NCBI RefSeq assembly: GCF_001693485.1
Contig: NZ_MAXC01000033.1
Location: 62,001-126,000, forward strand
Source: Bradyrhizobium sp. LMTR 3
Lineage (GTDB): Bacteria; Pseudomonadota; Alphaproteobacteria; Rhizobiales; Xanthobacteraceae
Length of the DNA stretch: 64,000 nucleotides
Direction of reading: 5' to 3'
Position numbers and translations under genes: made by a program
Part shown: in pieces, positions 35,070 through 43,208 of the stretch
Layout: each line of letters starts with the position of its first letter
Numbering within the stretch: the stretch's first letter is position 1
Notes under the pieces: generated by a model
What the model was told of the DNA's origin: nothing
Database searches by the model: none
The model's input: only the letters and a program-made list of their open reading frames with translations

Positions 35070-35411
35070 ATGATGGTCAAAATTGAAGACATTCAGAACT
35101 ACGGCAAAGAGCATCTCGAATCGGTTGCCGCTTCCGCAACCAACCTGCAGAGCGGCGTTCAGGCGATCGCCACTGCTTACGGCGACTACGCCAAGAAATC
35201 GTTCGAAGACACCAAGTCGTTTGTCGAAAAGCTCTCCGGCGTGAAGTCGCTGGACAAGGCGCTCGAAGCCCAGACCGAATTTGCGCGTTCTTCCTACGAA
35301 ACCTTTGTCGCGGAGTCGCAGAAGATTGCCGGCCTCTACACCGACCTCGCCAAGCAGGCCTACAAGCCCTACGAAGGCCTGGTCGCGAAGTTCACCCCGG
35401 CCGCGCACTAA
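35070..35411 (+). CDS. Phasin (PHB granule-associated protein)
   Basis: A 113-residue amphipathic helical protein of the phasin family, which coats polyhydroxyalkanoate granules and limits their size. The sequence is composed of helix-favouring stretches (EHLESVAASATNLQSGVQAI, then FEDTKSFVEKLSGVKSLDKA and EFARSSYETFVAESQKIAGL). It has two adjacent ATG codons (35070, 35073); AAGGACT sits at the right distance for either. Strong promoter, paired operator-like sites and a strong terminator indicate a highly expressed single-gene unit. Confidence 0.9.
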   Translation: MMVKIEDIQNYGKEHLESVAASATNLQSGVQAIATAYGDYAKKSFEDTKSFVEKLSGVKSLDKALEAQTEFARSSYETFVAESQKIAGLYTDLAKQAYKPYEGLVAKFTPAAH

Positions 35412-35450
35412 CGCGCAGTAATTCGCGGGTCCATACTTCGAAAAACAAAA

Positions 35451-35477
35451 GCCCGGCCGCTACGGCCGGGCTTTTTT
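35451..35477 (+). terminator. Rho-independent terminator of the phasin gene
   Basis: GCCCGGCCG and CGGCCGGGC form a 9-bp stem with a CTA loop, followed by six T. Confidence 0.92.
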
Positions 35478-35498
35478 CTTTCCGCCTCGATGAGGCGC

Positions 35499-35759
35499 TT
35501 ATTTCGCGACGCGCAGCTTGGCCAGCGACTGTCCAATCGAATTGAACACCGTCAAAGTCTGGTCGGCCGACTTGATGTGATAGAACTTATCCGGACTGCT
35601 GGCGCATCCCTTGAGCACGGCAGACTCGGCATCCCCGCCGGTATTGACCTGGACGGTGTAGACCGTGATCTCGGCCGCCTTGGCGTTTTCGCACAGGATC
35701 TTTTGGCAGGCATCGATCTGCGACGCGTTCGAATACCAGCGGTTCCCCGGTATGCTCAA
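35499..35759 (-). pseudogene. C-terminal remnant of a TadG-like VWA protein
   Basis: Eighty-six codons at most. IDACQKILCENAKAAEITVY, then TVQVNTGGDAESAVLKGCAS and a final FNSIGQSLAKLRVAK match the end of TadG-type pilus-assembly proteins with a von Willebrand A domain. The Asp-x-Ser-x-Ser site and the N-terminal membrane helix are absent, and the sequence upstream (35760-36060) does not continue the family in any frame. No other tad genes are nearby. It is best read as a leftover of a deleted gene, with a TTG as the only in-frame start. Confidence 0.7.
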
Positions 35760-36125
35760 CGGCGGCTAAACGGGCCGTCGCCGTCCTTTGTCAAATCCGG
35801 CAGAAACGATTAACCTTGCTCCGGATAGCCGAGCCGGAATCGGGCCGGTCGCGGGACGTGGCAGGGCAACATCAATGCGCTTGCGGCGATCCGGCGGCGG
35901 ACCCATATTCCAGGTGCCGATCCGGCCAACGGGTCGGACCGGGAGCGGCGATCTGGAATACGCGTTACTGGGTACCAGGCGGTGGCTCACGCCAGAGCCG
36001 ATCGCGTGTGGGCCAGGATGCGCTCTCCGGTCATCCCTTTTGGAATTTCGAACGCCTGAGCCATGTTGCAGCCAACCTTCAAAGCTTGTCCGTCCGTGCC
36101 GGCAAAGTCATCTTCTGCTCTCCGA
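35760..36125. other. Gene-free stretch before clpS
   Basis: About 365 bases. It contains the upstream region of clpS and the deletion boundary of the TadG remnant. I see no strong hairpin, repeat or tRNA. Confidence 0.5.
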
Positions 36126-36458
36126 ATGAGCAATGACGAGAACCGCAACGCCGGAACCGGCGGACCGTCAACATCGGTCATCACCAAGGTCAAGCCGAAG
36201 ACCAAGCGCCCGAACCTCTATCGCGTGCTTATTCTGAACGACGACTACACGCCGATGGAGTTCGTCGTTCATGTGCTGGAGAAGTTCTTCCAGAAGGACG
36301 CCGAAGCGGCCACCAAGATCATGCTCCATGTCCATCACCACGGGATAGGTGAGTGCGGCGTGTTCACCTACGAGATTGCCGAGACCAAGGTCACGCAGGT
36401 GATGGATTTTGCGCGCAAGCACCAGCACCCGCTGCAATGTGTGATGGAAAAAAAATAG
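36126..36458 (+). CDS. clpS: ATP-dependent Clp protease adaptor ClpS
   Basis: N-end-rule adaptor that delivers substrates with bulky N-terminal residues to ClpAP. About 110 residues: a flexible acidic N-terminus, then LYRVLILNDDYTPMEFVVHVLEKFF with the substrate-binding Asn-Asp-Asp, AATKIMLHVHHHGIGECGVFTYEIAETK and the C-terminal HQHPLQCVMEK. An in-frame ATG at 36063 would add 21 residues of unconserved sequence. It is followed 267 bases later by clpA, the usual order. Confidence 0.95.
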   Translation: MSNDENRNAGTGGPSTSVITKVKPKTKRPNLYRVLILNDDYTPMEFVVHVLEKFFQKDAEAATKIMLHVHHHGIGECGVFTYEIAETKVTQVMDFARKHQHPLQCVMEKK

Positions 36459-36725
36459 TCGCGCGTGGCTCGCGATCCGGCCGGAAATAAGGAACGGGAT
36501 TGCATCGATCGGTGTTGATGGACGCCGACCGTATTCCCGGCAGCTTTTTTCGGGGGAGAGGTCGCGTGCCGCCGCCGTGGTGCCGCGAATTTAGAGGAAA
36601 ACCACGCTTGCGGAACCGGTCTTTCGCCATGATCGTGTGTAACTATATGACAGGGGATGACGAAGGTTGTTGTTGCCTCACCGGGTAATGGCGATCATGA
36701 TGACCGGGGGCCATAGAGGACGCGA

Positions 36726-39128
36726 ATGCCAACTTTTTCCCAAAGCCTTGAACAATCCCTGCATCGTGCATTGGCGATTGCAAACGAGCGCCATCATCAA
36801 TATGCGACGCTCGAACATCTTCTGCTGTCGCTGATCGATGACTCGGATGCGGCTGCGGTGATGCGTGCCTGCAGCGTCGATCTCGACAAGCTGCGCACCA
36901 GCCTCGTCAATTATCTCGAGACCGAATTCGAAAATCTGGTGACTGACGGCGCCGACGACGCCAAGCCGACGGCCGGTTTCCAGCGCGTGATCCAGCGCGC
37001 GGTGATACACGTACAGTCCTCAGGGCGCGAGGAAGTCACCGGCGCCAACGTGCTGATCGCGATTTTCGCGGAGCGCGAAAGTCACGCCGCCTATTTCCTG
37101 CAGGAGCAGGACATGACGCGGTACGACGCGGTCAACTACATCAGCCATGGCATCGCCAAGCGGCCGGGCGTCTCCGAAGCGCGCCCGGTGCGCGGCGTCG
37201 ACGAGGAGACCGAGACCAAGGGCAACGAGGACGCCAAGAAGAAGGGCGAAGCGCTCGAGACCTATTGCGTCAACCTGAACAAGAAGGCGCGGGACGGTAA
37301 GATCGATCCGGTGATCGGGCGCAATGCCGAGATCAACCGTGCCATCCAGGTGCTGTGCCGCCGGCAGAAGAACAATCCGCTGTTCGTGGGCGAGGCCGGC
37401 GTTGGCAAGACCGCGATTGCGGAAGGGCTGGCCAAGCGCATCGTCGATTCCGAAGTGCCGGAAGTGCTGGCCGCCGCCACCGTGTTCTCGCTCGACATGG
37501 GCACGCTGCTCGCCGGCACCCGCTACCGCGGCGATTTCGAGGAGCGGCTGAAGCAGGTTTTGAAGGAACTGGAAGCGCATCCGAACGCCATCCTGTTCAT
37601 CGATGAAATTCACACCGTGATCGGCGCGGGCGCCACCTCCGGCGGTGCGATGGACGCGTCCAACCTGCTGAAGCCGGCGCTGGCTTCCGGCACGATCCGC
37701 TGCATGGGTTCGACGACCTACAAGGAATACCGTCAACATTTCGAGAAGGACCGCGCACTGGTGCGCCGGTTCCAGAAGATCGACGTCAACGAGCCGACGG
37801 TGGAAGACGCGATTGCGATCCTGAAGGGGTTGAAGCCCTATTTCGAGGACTATCACCGGCTGAAATACACCAATGAGGCGATCGAGGCGGCGGTGCAATT
37901 GTCGTCGCGCTACATCCACGACCGCAAGCTGCCGGACAAGGCGATCGACGTGATCGACGAGTCGGGCGCGGCGCAGATGCTGGTCGCCGAGAACCGGCGC
38001 AAGAAGACGATCGGCATCAAGGAAATCGAGACCACGATCGCGACCATGGCGCGGATTCCGCCCAAGAGCGTGTCAAAGAACGATGCCGAGGTGCTGAAGC
38101 ATCTCGAGCAGACGCTGAAGCGCGTGGTGTTCGGCCAGGACAAGGCGATCGAGTCGCTATCCGCCTCGATCAAGCTGGCGCGCGCCGGCCTGCGCGAGCC
38201 GGAGAAGCCGATCGGTTCATACCTGTTCTCCGGGCCGACCGGCGTCGGCAAGACCGAAGTGGCAAAACAGCTCGCGGCCTCGCTCGGCGTCGAATTGTTG
38301 CGCTTCGACATGTCCGAATACATGGAGCGGCACACGGTGTCGCGCCTGATCGGCGCGCCTCCCGGCTATGTCGGCTTCGACCAGGGCGGCCTTCTGACCG
38401 ACGGCGTGGACCAGCATCCGCATTGCGTGGTGCTGCTCGACGAAATCGAGAAGGCGCATCCGGATCTCTACAACGTGCTGCTGCAGATCATGGACCACGG
38501 CCGGCTCACCGACCACAACGGCAAGCAGGTCAATTTCCGCAACGTGATCCTGATAATGACCACCAACGCGGGCGCCGCCGACCTCGCGCGGCAGGCCTTC
38601 GGCTTCACGCGCAACAAGCGGGAAGGCGACGACCACGAGGCGATCAACCGGCAGTTCGCCCCGGAATTCCGTAACCGGCTGGACGCGATCGTCTCGTTCG
38701 CCCATCTCAACGCCGATGTCATCGGCATGGTGGTCGAGAAGTTCGTGCTGCAGCTCGAGGCGCAGCTCGCCGATCGCGATGTCACCATCGAGCTGTCCGA
38801 GCCCGCCAAGGCCTGGCTGATCGAGCACGGCTATGACGAGCAGATGGGCGCGCGGCCGATGGCGCGCGTGATCCAGGAGCACATCAAGAAGCCGTTGGCG
38901 GACGAGGTGCTGTTCGGCCAGCTCAAGGGCGGCGGCCATGTCCGTGTGGTGCTGGTCAAGGACGCCGAGGGCAAGGACAAGATCGGCTTCGAGTTCGTCG
39001 AGGGTCCGGTCACGCCGAAGCCCGAAAAGCTGCCGGGGGCGCGCAAGCGCAAGCCGAAGTCCGGCGGCCCCAACGGAGGCGGCGGCTCCAAGGGCCCGGC
39101 CTCGAAGGGCCCGCTGGTCAAGGTGTGA
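36726..39128 (+). CDS. clpA: ATP-dependent Clp protease ATP-binding subunit ClpA
   Basis: AAA+ unfoldase that threads proteins into ClpP. 800 residues. Domains in order: Clp N-domain repeats (1-150), a linker rich in Glu/Lys, D1 AAA module with GEAGVGKTAIAEGLAKRIV and Walker B ILFIDEIHTVIGAG, and D2 module with GPTGVGKTEVAKQLA, Walker B CVVLLDEIEKAH. The C-terminal ~35 residues are Lys/Pro/Gly-rich. Loops for ClpP docking fall in D2. clpS is upstream; clpP is not in the window. Confidence 0.96.
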   Translation: MPTFSQSLEQSLHRALAIANERHHQYATLEHLLLSLIDDSDAAAVMRACSVDLDKLRTSLVNYLETEFENLVTDGADDAKPTAGFQRVIQRAVIHVQSSGREEVTGANVLIAIFAERESHAAYFLQEQDMTRYDAVNYISHGIAKRPGVSEARPVRGVDEETETKGNEDAKKKGEALETYCVNLNKKARDGKIDPVIGRNAEINRAIQVLCRRQKNNPLFVGEAGVGKTAIAEGLAKRIVDSEVPEVLAAATVFSLDMGTLLAGTRYRGDFEERLKQVLKELEAHPNAILFIDEIHTVIGAGATSGGAMDASNLLKPALASGTIRCMGSTTYKEYRQHFEKDRALVRRFQKIDVNEPTVEDAIAILKGLKPYFEDYHRLKYTNEAIEAAVQLSSRYIHDRKLPDKAIDVIDESGAAQMLVAENRRKKTIGIKEIETTIATMARIPPKSVSKNDAEVLKHLEQTLKRVVFGQDKAIESLSASIKLARAGLREPEKPIGSYLFSGPTGVGKTEVAKQLAASLGVELLRFDMSEYMERHTVSRLIGAPPGYVGFDQGGLLTDGVDQHPHCVVLLDEIEKAHPDLYNVLLQIMDHGRLTDHNGKQVNFRNVILIMTTNAGAADLARQAFGFTRNKREGDDHEAINRQFAPEFRNRLDAIVSFAHLNADVIGMVVEKFVLQLEAQLADRDVTIELSEPAKAWLIEHGYDEQMGARPMARVIQEHIKKPLADEVLFGQLKGGGHVRVVLVKDAEGKDKIGFEFVEGPVTPKPEKLPGARKRKPKSGGPNGGGGSKGPASKGPLVKV

Positions 39129-39163
39129 TCGCGGTTCGACCGAGCGATGCGAGGAGAGAATGC

Positions 39164-39191
39164 AAAAAGGCCGGCGACAGCCGGCCTTTTT
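39164..39191 (+). terminator. Rho-independent terminator between clpA and the PilZ gene
   Basis: AAAAAGGCCGGC and GCCGGCCTTTTT form a 12-bp stem around GACA. It is symmetrical enough to stop transcription from both sides; the converging PilZ gene ends 19 bases to the right. Confidence 0.92.
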
Positions 39192-39209
39192 CTTTAGCGT
39201 CTTGTAGCT

Positions 39210-39566
39210 TCAGCGCTCGCTGAGCAACTCGTCGATCCGGCGCTGGAGCTGCCGCTTCTTGATCTCGCTTCTGCGCAGCCGCTCCTCGAGATCGGAGACC
39301 GGCTCGGCTGGGCTTTCCGCCCTGAATGCGACGCCGACAAAATTGTCGCGCCACCAGATGACCCTGGCGAGGAAGGAGCGGCCCTTGCGCGCGATGCGCA
39401 GCGAGAGCTGCTCTTTCGGCAACTGGACGTCATTGCTGAATTCGATGGTCGCACCGTTATCGGAGATATTGCGGACGATGCATTCGCGCGTCGCGCCGCA
39501 TTCGCCGATCTCGGCGACGCCGCCATACATCACCTTGTCGCGCACGCTCTCGCGCCGGTCCTGCAT
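39210..39566 (-). CDS. PilZ-domain protein (c-di-GMP receptor candidate)
   Basis: A 118-residue protein. The PilZ motifs are present: DRRESVRDKV (Arg-x3-Arg) and RNISDNGATIEF (Asn-x-Ser-x2-Gly), then VIWWRDNFVGVAF. The C-terminal ~30 residues are a charged helix (DLEERLRRSEIKKRQLQRRI), possibly a coiled coil for partner binding. It would bind c-di-GMP, the product of enzymes such as the PleD diguanylate cyclase encoded about 15 kb away. Output target unknown. Confidence 0.85.
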   Translation of the reverse strand: MQDRRESVRDKVMYGGVAEIGECGATRECIVRNISDNGATIEFSNDVQLPKEQLSLRIARKGRSFLARVIWWRDNFVGVAFRAESPAEPVSDLEERLRRSEIKKRQLQRRIDELLSER

Positions 39567-39640
39567 TGAAAGTCTCCCAAAAAAGTGAGGAGACTTTTAC
39601 CCCGCTTTGTTGCCCGTAAAAGTCCGGCCGCCGCAAAATG

Positions 39641-39664
39641 CGGCGTTAACGTAAATTAACGCCG
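39641..39664. promoter_or_regulatory. Inverted repeat CGGCGTTAA-N6-TTAACGCCG
   Basis: Nine-base perfect arms with a six-base spacer in the 190-base divergent region between the PilZ and lytic transglycosylase genes. The TTAA pair recalls a CtrA site, but the spacer is one base short of the consensus and the symmetry is stronger than CtrA sites usually show. Confidence 0.55.
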
Positions 39665-39803
39665 GTTCCGATGGCGGGGATTTCGGAGCAATTGCAACGC
39701 AAAAAGGCCGGCGCGGAGCGGAGGGGCGGCGGATCCATCGGCAAGCCATGATCGTTTGACTAACGCTTTCATCGCAATACGCATTCCCGGATTGCGAACT
39801 GCC

Positions 39804-40754
39804 ATGCAAAGAGGTCGGTTTCTTCGCGCCCTGTGGTGCACGCTGTGGCTTTTGTCCTCAGTTGCGAACGCCTTCGCCGAGGATGCGGGTGAGGCTACCC
39901 GGTCGAGCGGGACAGCTAGCCAAAAGCCGGCCACCGCGCGCGAGAGCGAGGCGCGCGAGGCGATGTGCCTGATGATCGAGTCGGCGGCGAGGGCGTCGGA
40001 CCTGCCGCTGGAGTTCTTCGCGCGCGTGATCTGGCAGGAGAGCCGCTTTCAGTCGGATGCGGTCGGGCCGGTGACGCGGAGCGGCGCGCGGGCGCAGGGC
40101 ATTGCGCAGTTCATGCCGGGAACGGCGAACGAACGCGGCCTGCTCGATCCCTTCAATCCAGTGCAGGCGCTGCCGAAATCGGCCGAGTTTCTCGACGAGT
40201 TGCGCAACCAGTTCGGCAACCTCGGGCTCGCGGCGGCAGCCTATAATGCCGGCCCGCGTCGGGTGCAGGAATGGTTGGCCGGCACCGGCGGGATGCCGCA
40301 GGAAACCCGCAGCTACGTGATCGCCATCACCGGTTCGACGGTGGAGGAGTGGGCCGCAGCGGGAAAGGGCGGCAAGCAGCCCGAACGAATCCCGACATCG
40401 AGCTGCCGCGAATTGATGACGCTCTTGAAACAGGCGCCCAATCCCTTTGTCGCCGGGCTGGAGCAGCGCGTGAAGCTCGCCGCCGCGAAGGTGTGGGGCG
40501 TGCAGCTCGCCGCCGGCTTTTCCCGCGACAAGGCGCTTGCGATGTATGGGCGCGCGGTCTCGCGGCTTTCGAGCGTGATCGGCAATCGCGACCCCAGCAT
40601 TCTCGCCTCGCGCCTGCGCAGCCGCGGCCCGGCGACGTTCTACCAAGTGCGATTTGGCGCCGACACACGCGGCGAGGCCGACGACCTCTGCAACCGCATC
40701 CGCAAGGTGGGCGGGGCGTGCTTTGTGCTGAGGAACAGGGGCGTGCCGGGGTGA
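39804..40754 (+). CDS. Lytic transglycosylase (SLT domain) with SPOR-like C-terminus
   Basis: Secreted murein-cleaving enzyme of about 316 residues. Signal peptide ends at NAFA. The SLT domain starts near residue 60 with LEFFARVIWQESRFQSDAVG, the catalytic Glu lying in WQESRF, then AQGIAQFMPGTANERG and AAAAYNAGPRRVQEWL. The last ~40 residues, ATFYQVRFGADTRGEADDLC and the following IRKVGGACFVLRN, resemble a SPOR domain, which would bind septal peptidoglycan. A TTG at 39756 would add 16 residues; the ATG places a standard signal peptide at the N-terminus. Confidence 0.87.
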   Translation: MQRGRFLRALWCTLWLLSSVANAFAEDAGEATRSSGTASQKPATARESEAREAMCLMIESAARASDLPLEFFARVIWQESRFQSDAVGPVTRSGARAQGIAQFMPGTANERGLLDPFNPVQALPKSAEFLDELRNQFGNLGLAAAAYNAGPRRVQEWLAGTGGMPQETRSYVIAITGSTVEEWAAAGKGGKQPERIPTSSCRELMTLLKQAPNPFVAGLEQRVKLAAAKVWGVQLAAGFSRDKALAMYGRAVSRLSSVIGNRDPSILASRLRSRGPATFYQVRFGADTRGEADDLCNRIRKVGGACFVLRNRGVPG

Positions 40755-40775
40755 GGGGGCGTCGTTACGGATCTC

Positions 40776-40835
40776 GTCATTGCGACTATCCGTTATGCCG
40801 CGCTATGGATTGCTTCGCTGGCAATGACGGTCGGG
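40776..40835. repeat. Degenerate intergenic repeat (TCATTGCGA family)
   Basis: CGTCATTGCGA at the left and GCAATGACGG at the right flank GGATTGCTTCGCTG. This is a shorter, more decayed relative of the element at 42606-42716. Confidence 0.6.
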
Positions 40836-40907
40836 CAGGCGGGCCTTACTCCTGCATAACAGCTCTGTAGCTAGCATTCCTTGACGCAGGGCCCCTTCGC
40901 CAGCCCT

Positions 40908-41687
40908 ATGCCCGCGACGACTCAAATCTCCATCTGGTCATCCGTGGCGCTGCCTCCACTCGACTCTCCCCAATGGAAAAGCCCCATTCGCGCCTTCGCA
41001 TGGGGCATGAGTTCGGTCGCGTCCACGGTGCTGACGCTGGTGCTGTTTGCGACGTATCTCGGCATCGGCGCGCTGGCCCATGACAGCCATTTCAGTCTGG
41101 GCTGGGTGCTCGGCAGCACGCTGCTGGTCTGGGCGGGGCCGGCGCAGATCATCCTGATTTCGACGCTCGGCTCCGGGGCAACCGCGGTGCAGGCAGCGAT
41201 TGCGGTGACGGTGAGCGCGATCCGGCTGTTTCCGATGGTGGTATCGGTGCTGCCGCTGATGAAGACGCCCAAGACGAGGCGCCGTCACCTCGTGCTGGCG
41301 ACGCATTTCATCGCCGTCACGCTTTGGGTCGAATGCTATCGGCTGCTGCCAAAAGTGCCGCGCGAGCGGCGTATTGCGTTCACGCATGGCCTCGGCTGCG
41401 GGCTGGTTATCGTGTGCATGGTCGCGACCACGCTCGGCTACGAGCTTGCCGCCAAGCTGCCGCCGCTGTTTGCGGCGGCGATCCTGCTGCTGACGCCGCT
41501 GGCATTCCTGCTGTCGACGGCGCGCAACTGCAAGCAGATCTCGGATGTGCTGGCGCTGGTGCTGGGTCTGGCGTTGTTTCCGCTAGTCTCGATGCTGCAT
41601 ACCGGCGTCGATATCCTGATCAGCGGCGTCACCGCCGGCAGCATTGCCTACGGCGTGCACTGGTGGCGAGAGAGGGCGCGCGCATGA
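40908..41687 (+). CDS. AzlC-family amino acid exporter, large subunit
   Basis: Inner-membrane protein of the AzlC family, which with AzlD exports branched-chain amino acids or analogues. About 259 residues, with eight hydrophobic stretches. SSVASTVLTLVLFATYLGIG and the AzlC-typical GSTLLVWAGPAQIILISTLG lie in the first half. The ATG at 40908 is preferred over an in-frame TTG nine codons earlier. The stop overlaps the azlD start (ATGA). Confidence 0.85.
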   Translation: MPATTQISIWSSVALPPLDSPQWKSPIRAFAWGMSSVASTVLTLVLFATYLGIGALAHDSHFSLGWVLGSTLLVWAGPAQIILISTLGSGATAVQAAIAVTVSAIRLFPMVVSVLPLMKTPKTRRRHLVLATHFIAVTLWVECYRLLPKVPRERRIAFTHGLGCGLVIVCMVATTLGYELAAKLPPLFAAAILLLTPLAFLLSTARNCKQISDVLALVLGLALFPLVSMLHTGVDILISGVTAGSIAYGVHWWRERARA

Positions 41688-42028
41688 GCGAATTTTTCGG
41701 CAGCCCGCACGCGCTGTTGGTCCTCGTGCTTGCAGGTTTCCTGCCCAACGAGATCTGGCGGATGGCCGGGCTGTGGTTCGGCGCCGGCGTCGACGAGGGC
41801 TCGGAAGTCCTGGTGTGGGTGAGGGCGGTGGCGACCGCGATTCTCGCCGGCGTCATCGCGCAAATCCTGGTGCAGCCGCCGGGCGCGCTGGCCGGCGTGC
41901 CGGATTGGCTGCGCTATGGAGCAGTCGCGGCCGGCTTTGCGGTGTTCATGCTGACGCGACGCTCGATCTTTGCCGGCGTGGTCTCCGGCGAGATTATCCT
42001 TCTGGCCGGCAAATGGTGGCTCGGTTGA
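41684..42028 (+). CDS. AzlD-family amino acid exporter, small subunit
   Basis: A 114-residue membrane protein with three or four helices, beginning MSEFFGSPHALLVLVLAGFL and ending in a hydrophobic segment LLAGKWWLG. Size, position and the conserved NEIWRMAGLWFG match AzlD partners of AzlC. The start overlaps the azlC stop by four bases, indicating coupled translation and a 1:1 complex. Confidence 0.85.
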   Translation: MSEFFGSPHALLVLVLAGFLPNEIWRMAGLWFGAGVDEGSEVLVWVRAVATAILAGVIAQILVQPPGALAGVPDWLRYGAVAAGFAVFMLTRRSIFAGVVSGEIILLAGKWWLG

Positions 42029-42101
42029 TTGCATGGCCCATAATCCGGTACTGTCCCGCGCGCAAGAAAAGCGATCGGTGCCCATCTCACTGGATTAGGC
42101 A

Positions 42102-42593
42102 ATGGTTCAGGATACCAAACTCCGCGAGGGCGAAGTTACCGTCGACATGCCGCCGGCCCGCGATGCCGGGCTGGTGTTCATCGGTCGCATCCGCACGCCC
42201 TGGAAGTCGCGGCTGGAGACGCCGCGGCAGGGCCGCCACGACGGCCCGGTCTGCCGACTCGAGATTTTCGAACCCTGGGTGCCCGCGATCAAGGGCGTCG
42301 ACTTCTATGAAAATCTCGAAGTGATCTATTGGCTGCATCACTCGCGCCGCGATCTCGTGCTGCAGAGCCCGAAGAACAACCGGAAGACCCGCGGCACGTT
42401 CTCGCTGCGCTCACCGGTACGGCCGAATCCGATCGGCACCTCGATCGTGAGGTTCGTCGGCGTCGAGGGCAACACGATCCTGGTGCGCGGCCTCGACTGT
42501 CTCGACGAAACGCCGCTGCTCGACGTCAAGCCGGACCGCTGCGAGTTCTCGCCGCTGGCGCAGCCGAAGGGTGGGGATGTGGAGGGGGAGTAG
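42102..42593 (+). CDS. trmO: tRNA (N6-threonylcarbamoyladenosine37-N6)-methyltransferase TrmO
   Basis: TrmO/TsaA (YaeB) family: methylates N6 of t6A37 in certain threonine tRNAs using S-adenosylmethionine. 163 residues, near the size of the short forms without the C-terminal extra domain. FIGRIRTPWKSRLETPRQG, NLEVIYWLHHSRRDL and SPVRPNPIGTSIVRFVGVEG match the family; the final LDCLDETPLLDVKPDRCEF is the expected C-terminal strand pair. Monocistronic. Confidence 0.9.
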   Translation: MVQDTKLREGEVTVDMPPARDAGLVFIGRIRTPWKSRLETPRQGRHDGPVCRLEIFEPWVPAIKGVDFYENLEVIYWLHHSRRDLVLQSPKNNRKTRGTFSLRSPVRPNPIGTSIVRFVGVEGNTILVRGLDCLDETPLLDVKPDRCEFSPLAQPKGGDVEGE

Positions 42594-42605
42594 GCTTCTC
42601 CACGT

Positions 42606-42716
42606 CATTGCGAGGAGCAAAGCGACGAAGCAATCCATATCTCGGCTTGCGGCGCGATGGATTGCTTCCGCCTTCGCTAAAGCTTCGGCGGACAAGTCGC
42701 TGCGCTCGCAATGACG
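42606..42716. repeat. Intergenic repeat with TCATTGCGAG / CTCGCAATGACG ends
   Basis: GTCATTGCGAGGAGC at the left and GCGCTCGCAATGACGG at the right are inverted, with GCAATCCAT and ATGGATTGC arms inside. It lies between the converging trmO and HIT genes. Confidence 0.75.
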
Positions 42717-42732
42717 GGGTGAGACTGCCCGA

Positions 42733-43155
42733 CTACCCCAGCGCCGCCATCAGCTTGGTCGCGTTGTCCTCCAGCACTTTCACGTCTTCCTTGCGGCTTG
42801 CGGGCGGCAACAGCGCCACGCCATCGTGGCGCGGCATCACGTGCATGTGCAAATGAAACACGACCTGGCCGCCGGCGGGCTCGTTGAATTGCTGCACGGT
42901 GATGCCGTCGGCCTTGAACGCCTTCATGGCGGCGGCGGCGATCTTGTGGGCGGCGCGCGCGACGTGGGCGTAATCATCGGGCATGATGTCGAGGATGTTG
43001 CGGGCAGGGACTTTTGGGATCACCAGCGTGTGGCCCGGCGAGCGCGGCATGATGTCGAGGAAGGCCAGCACATGGTCGTCCTCATAGACCTTGTGGCAGG
43101 GAAACTCGCCGCGCAGAATTTTCGCGAAGGGGTTGTTGGCGTCGTAGGCGGGCAT
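42733..43155 (-). CDS. HIT-family nucleotide-binding protein
   Basis: A 140-residue histidine-triad protein of the Hint branch: HLHMHVMPR is the active-site motif. CHKVYEDDHVLAFLDIMPRS near the N-terminus and GHTLVIPKVPARNILD are typical. Such proteins hydrolyse adenylylated lysine, AMP-lysine or related phosphoramidates. It ends a minus-strand run RidA-GDPD-acyltransferase-HIT. Confidence 0.92.
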   Translation of the reverse strand: MPAYDANNPFAKILRGEFPCHKVYEDDHVLAFLDIMPRSPGHTLVIPKVPARNILDIMPDDYAHVARAAHKIAAAAMKAFKADGITVQQFNEPAGGQVVFHLHMHVMPRHDGVALLPPASRKEDVKVLEDNATKLMAALG

Positions 43156-43208
43156 GGGCTTCTTCCCTCAAGGTTTGATCTCAAATCTCACGTCGCCAGC
43201 TCAACCGG

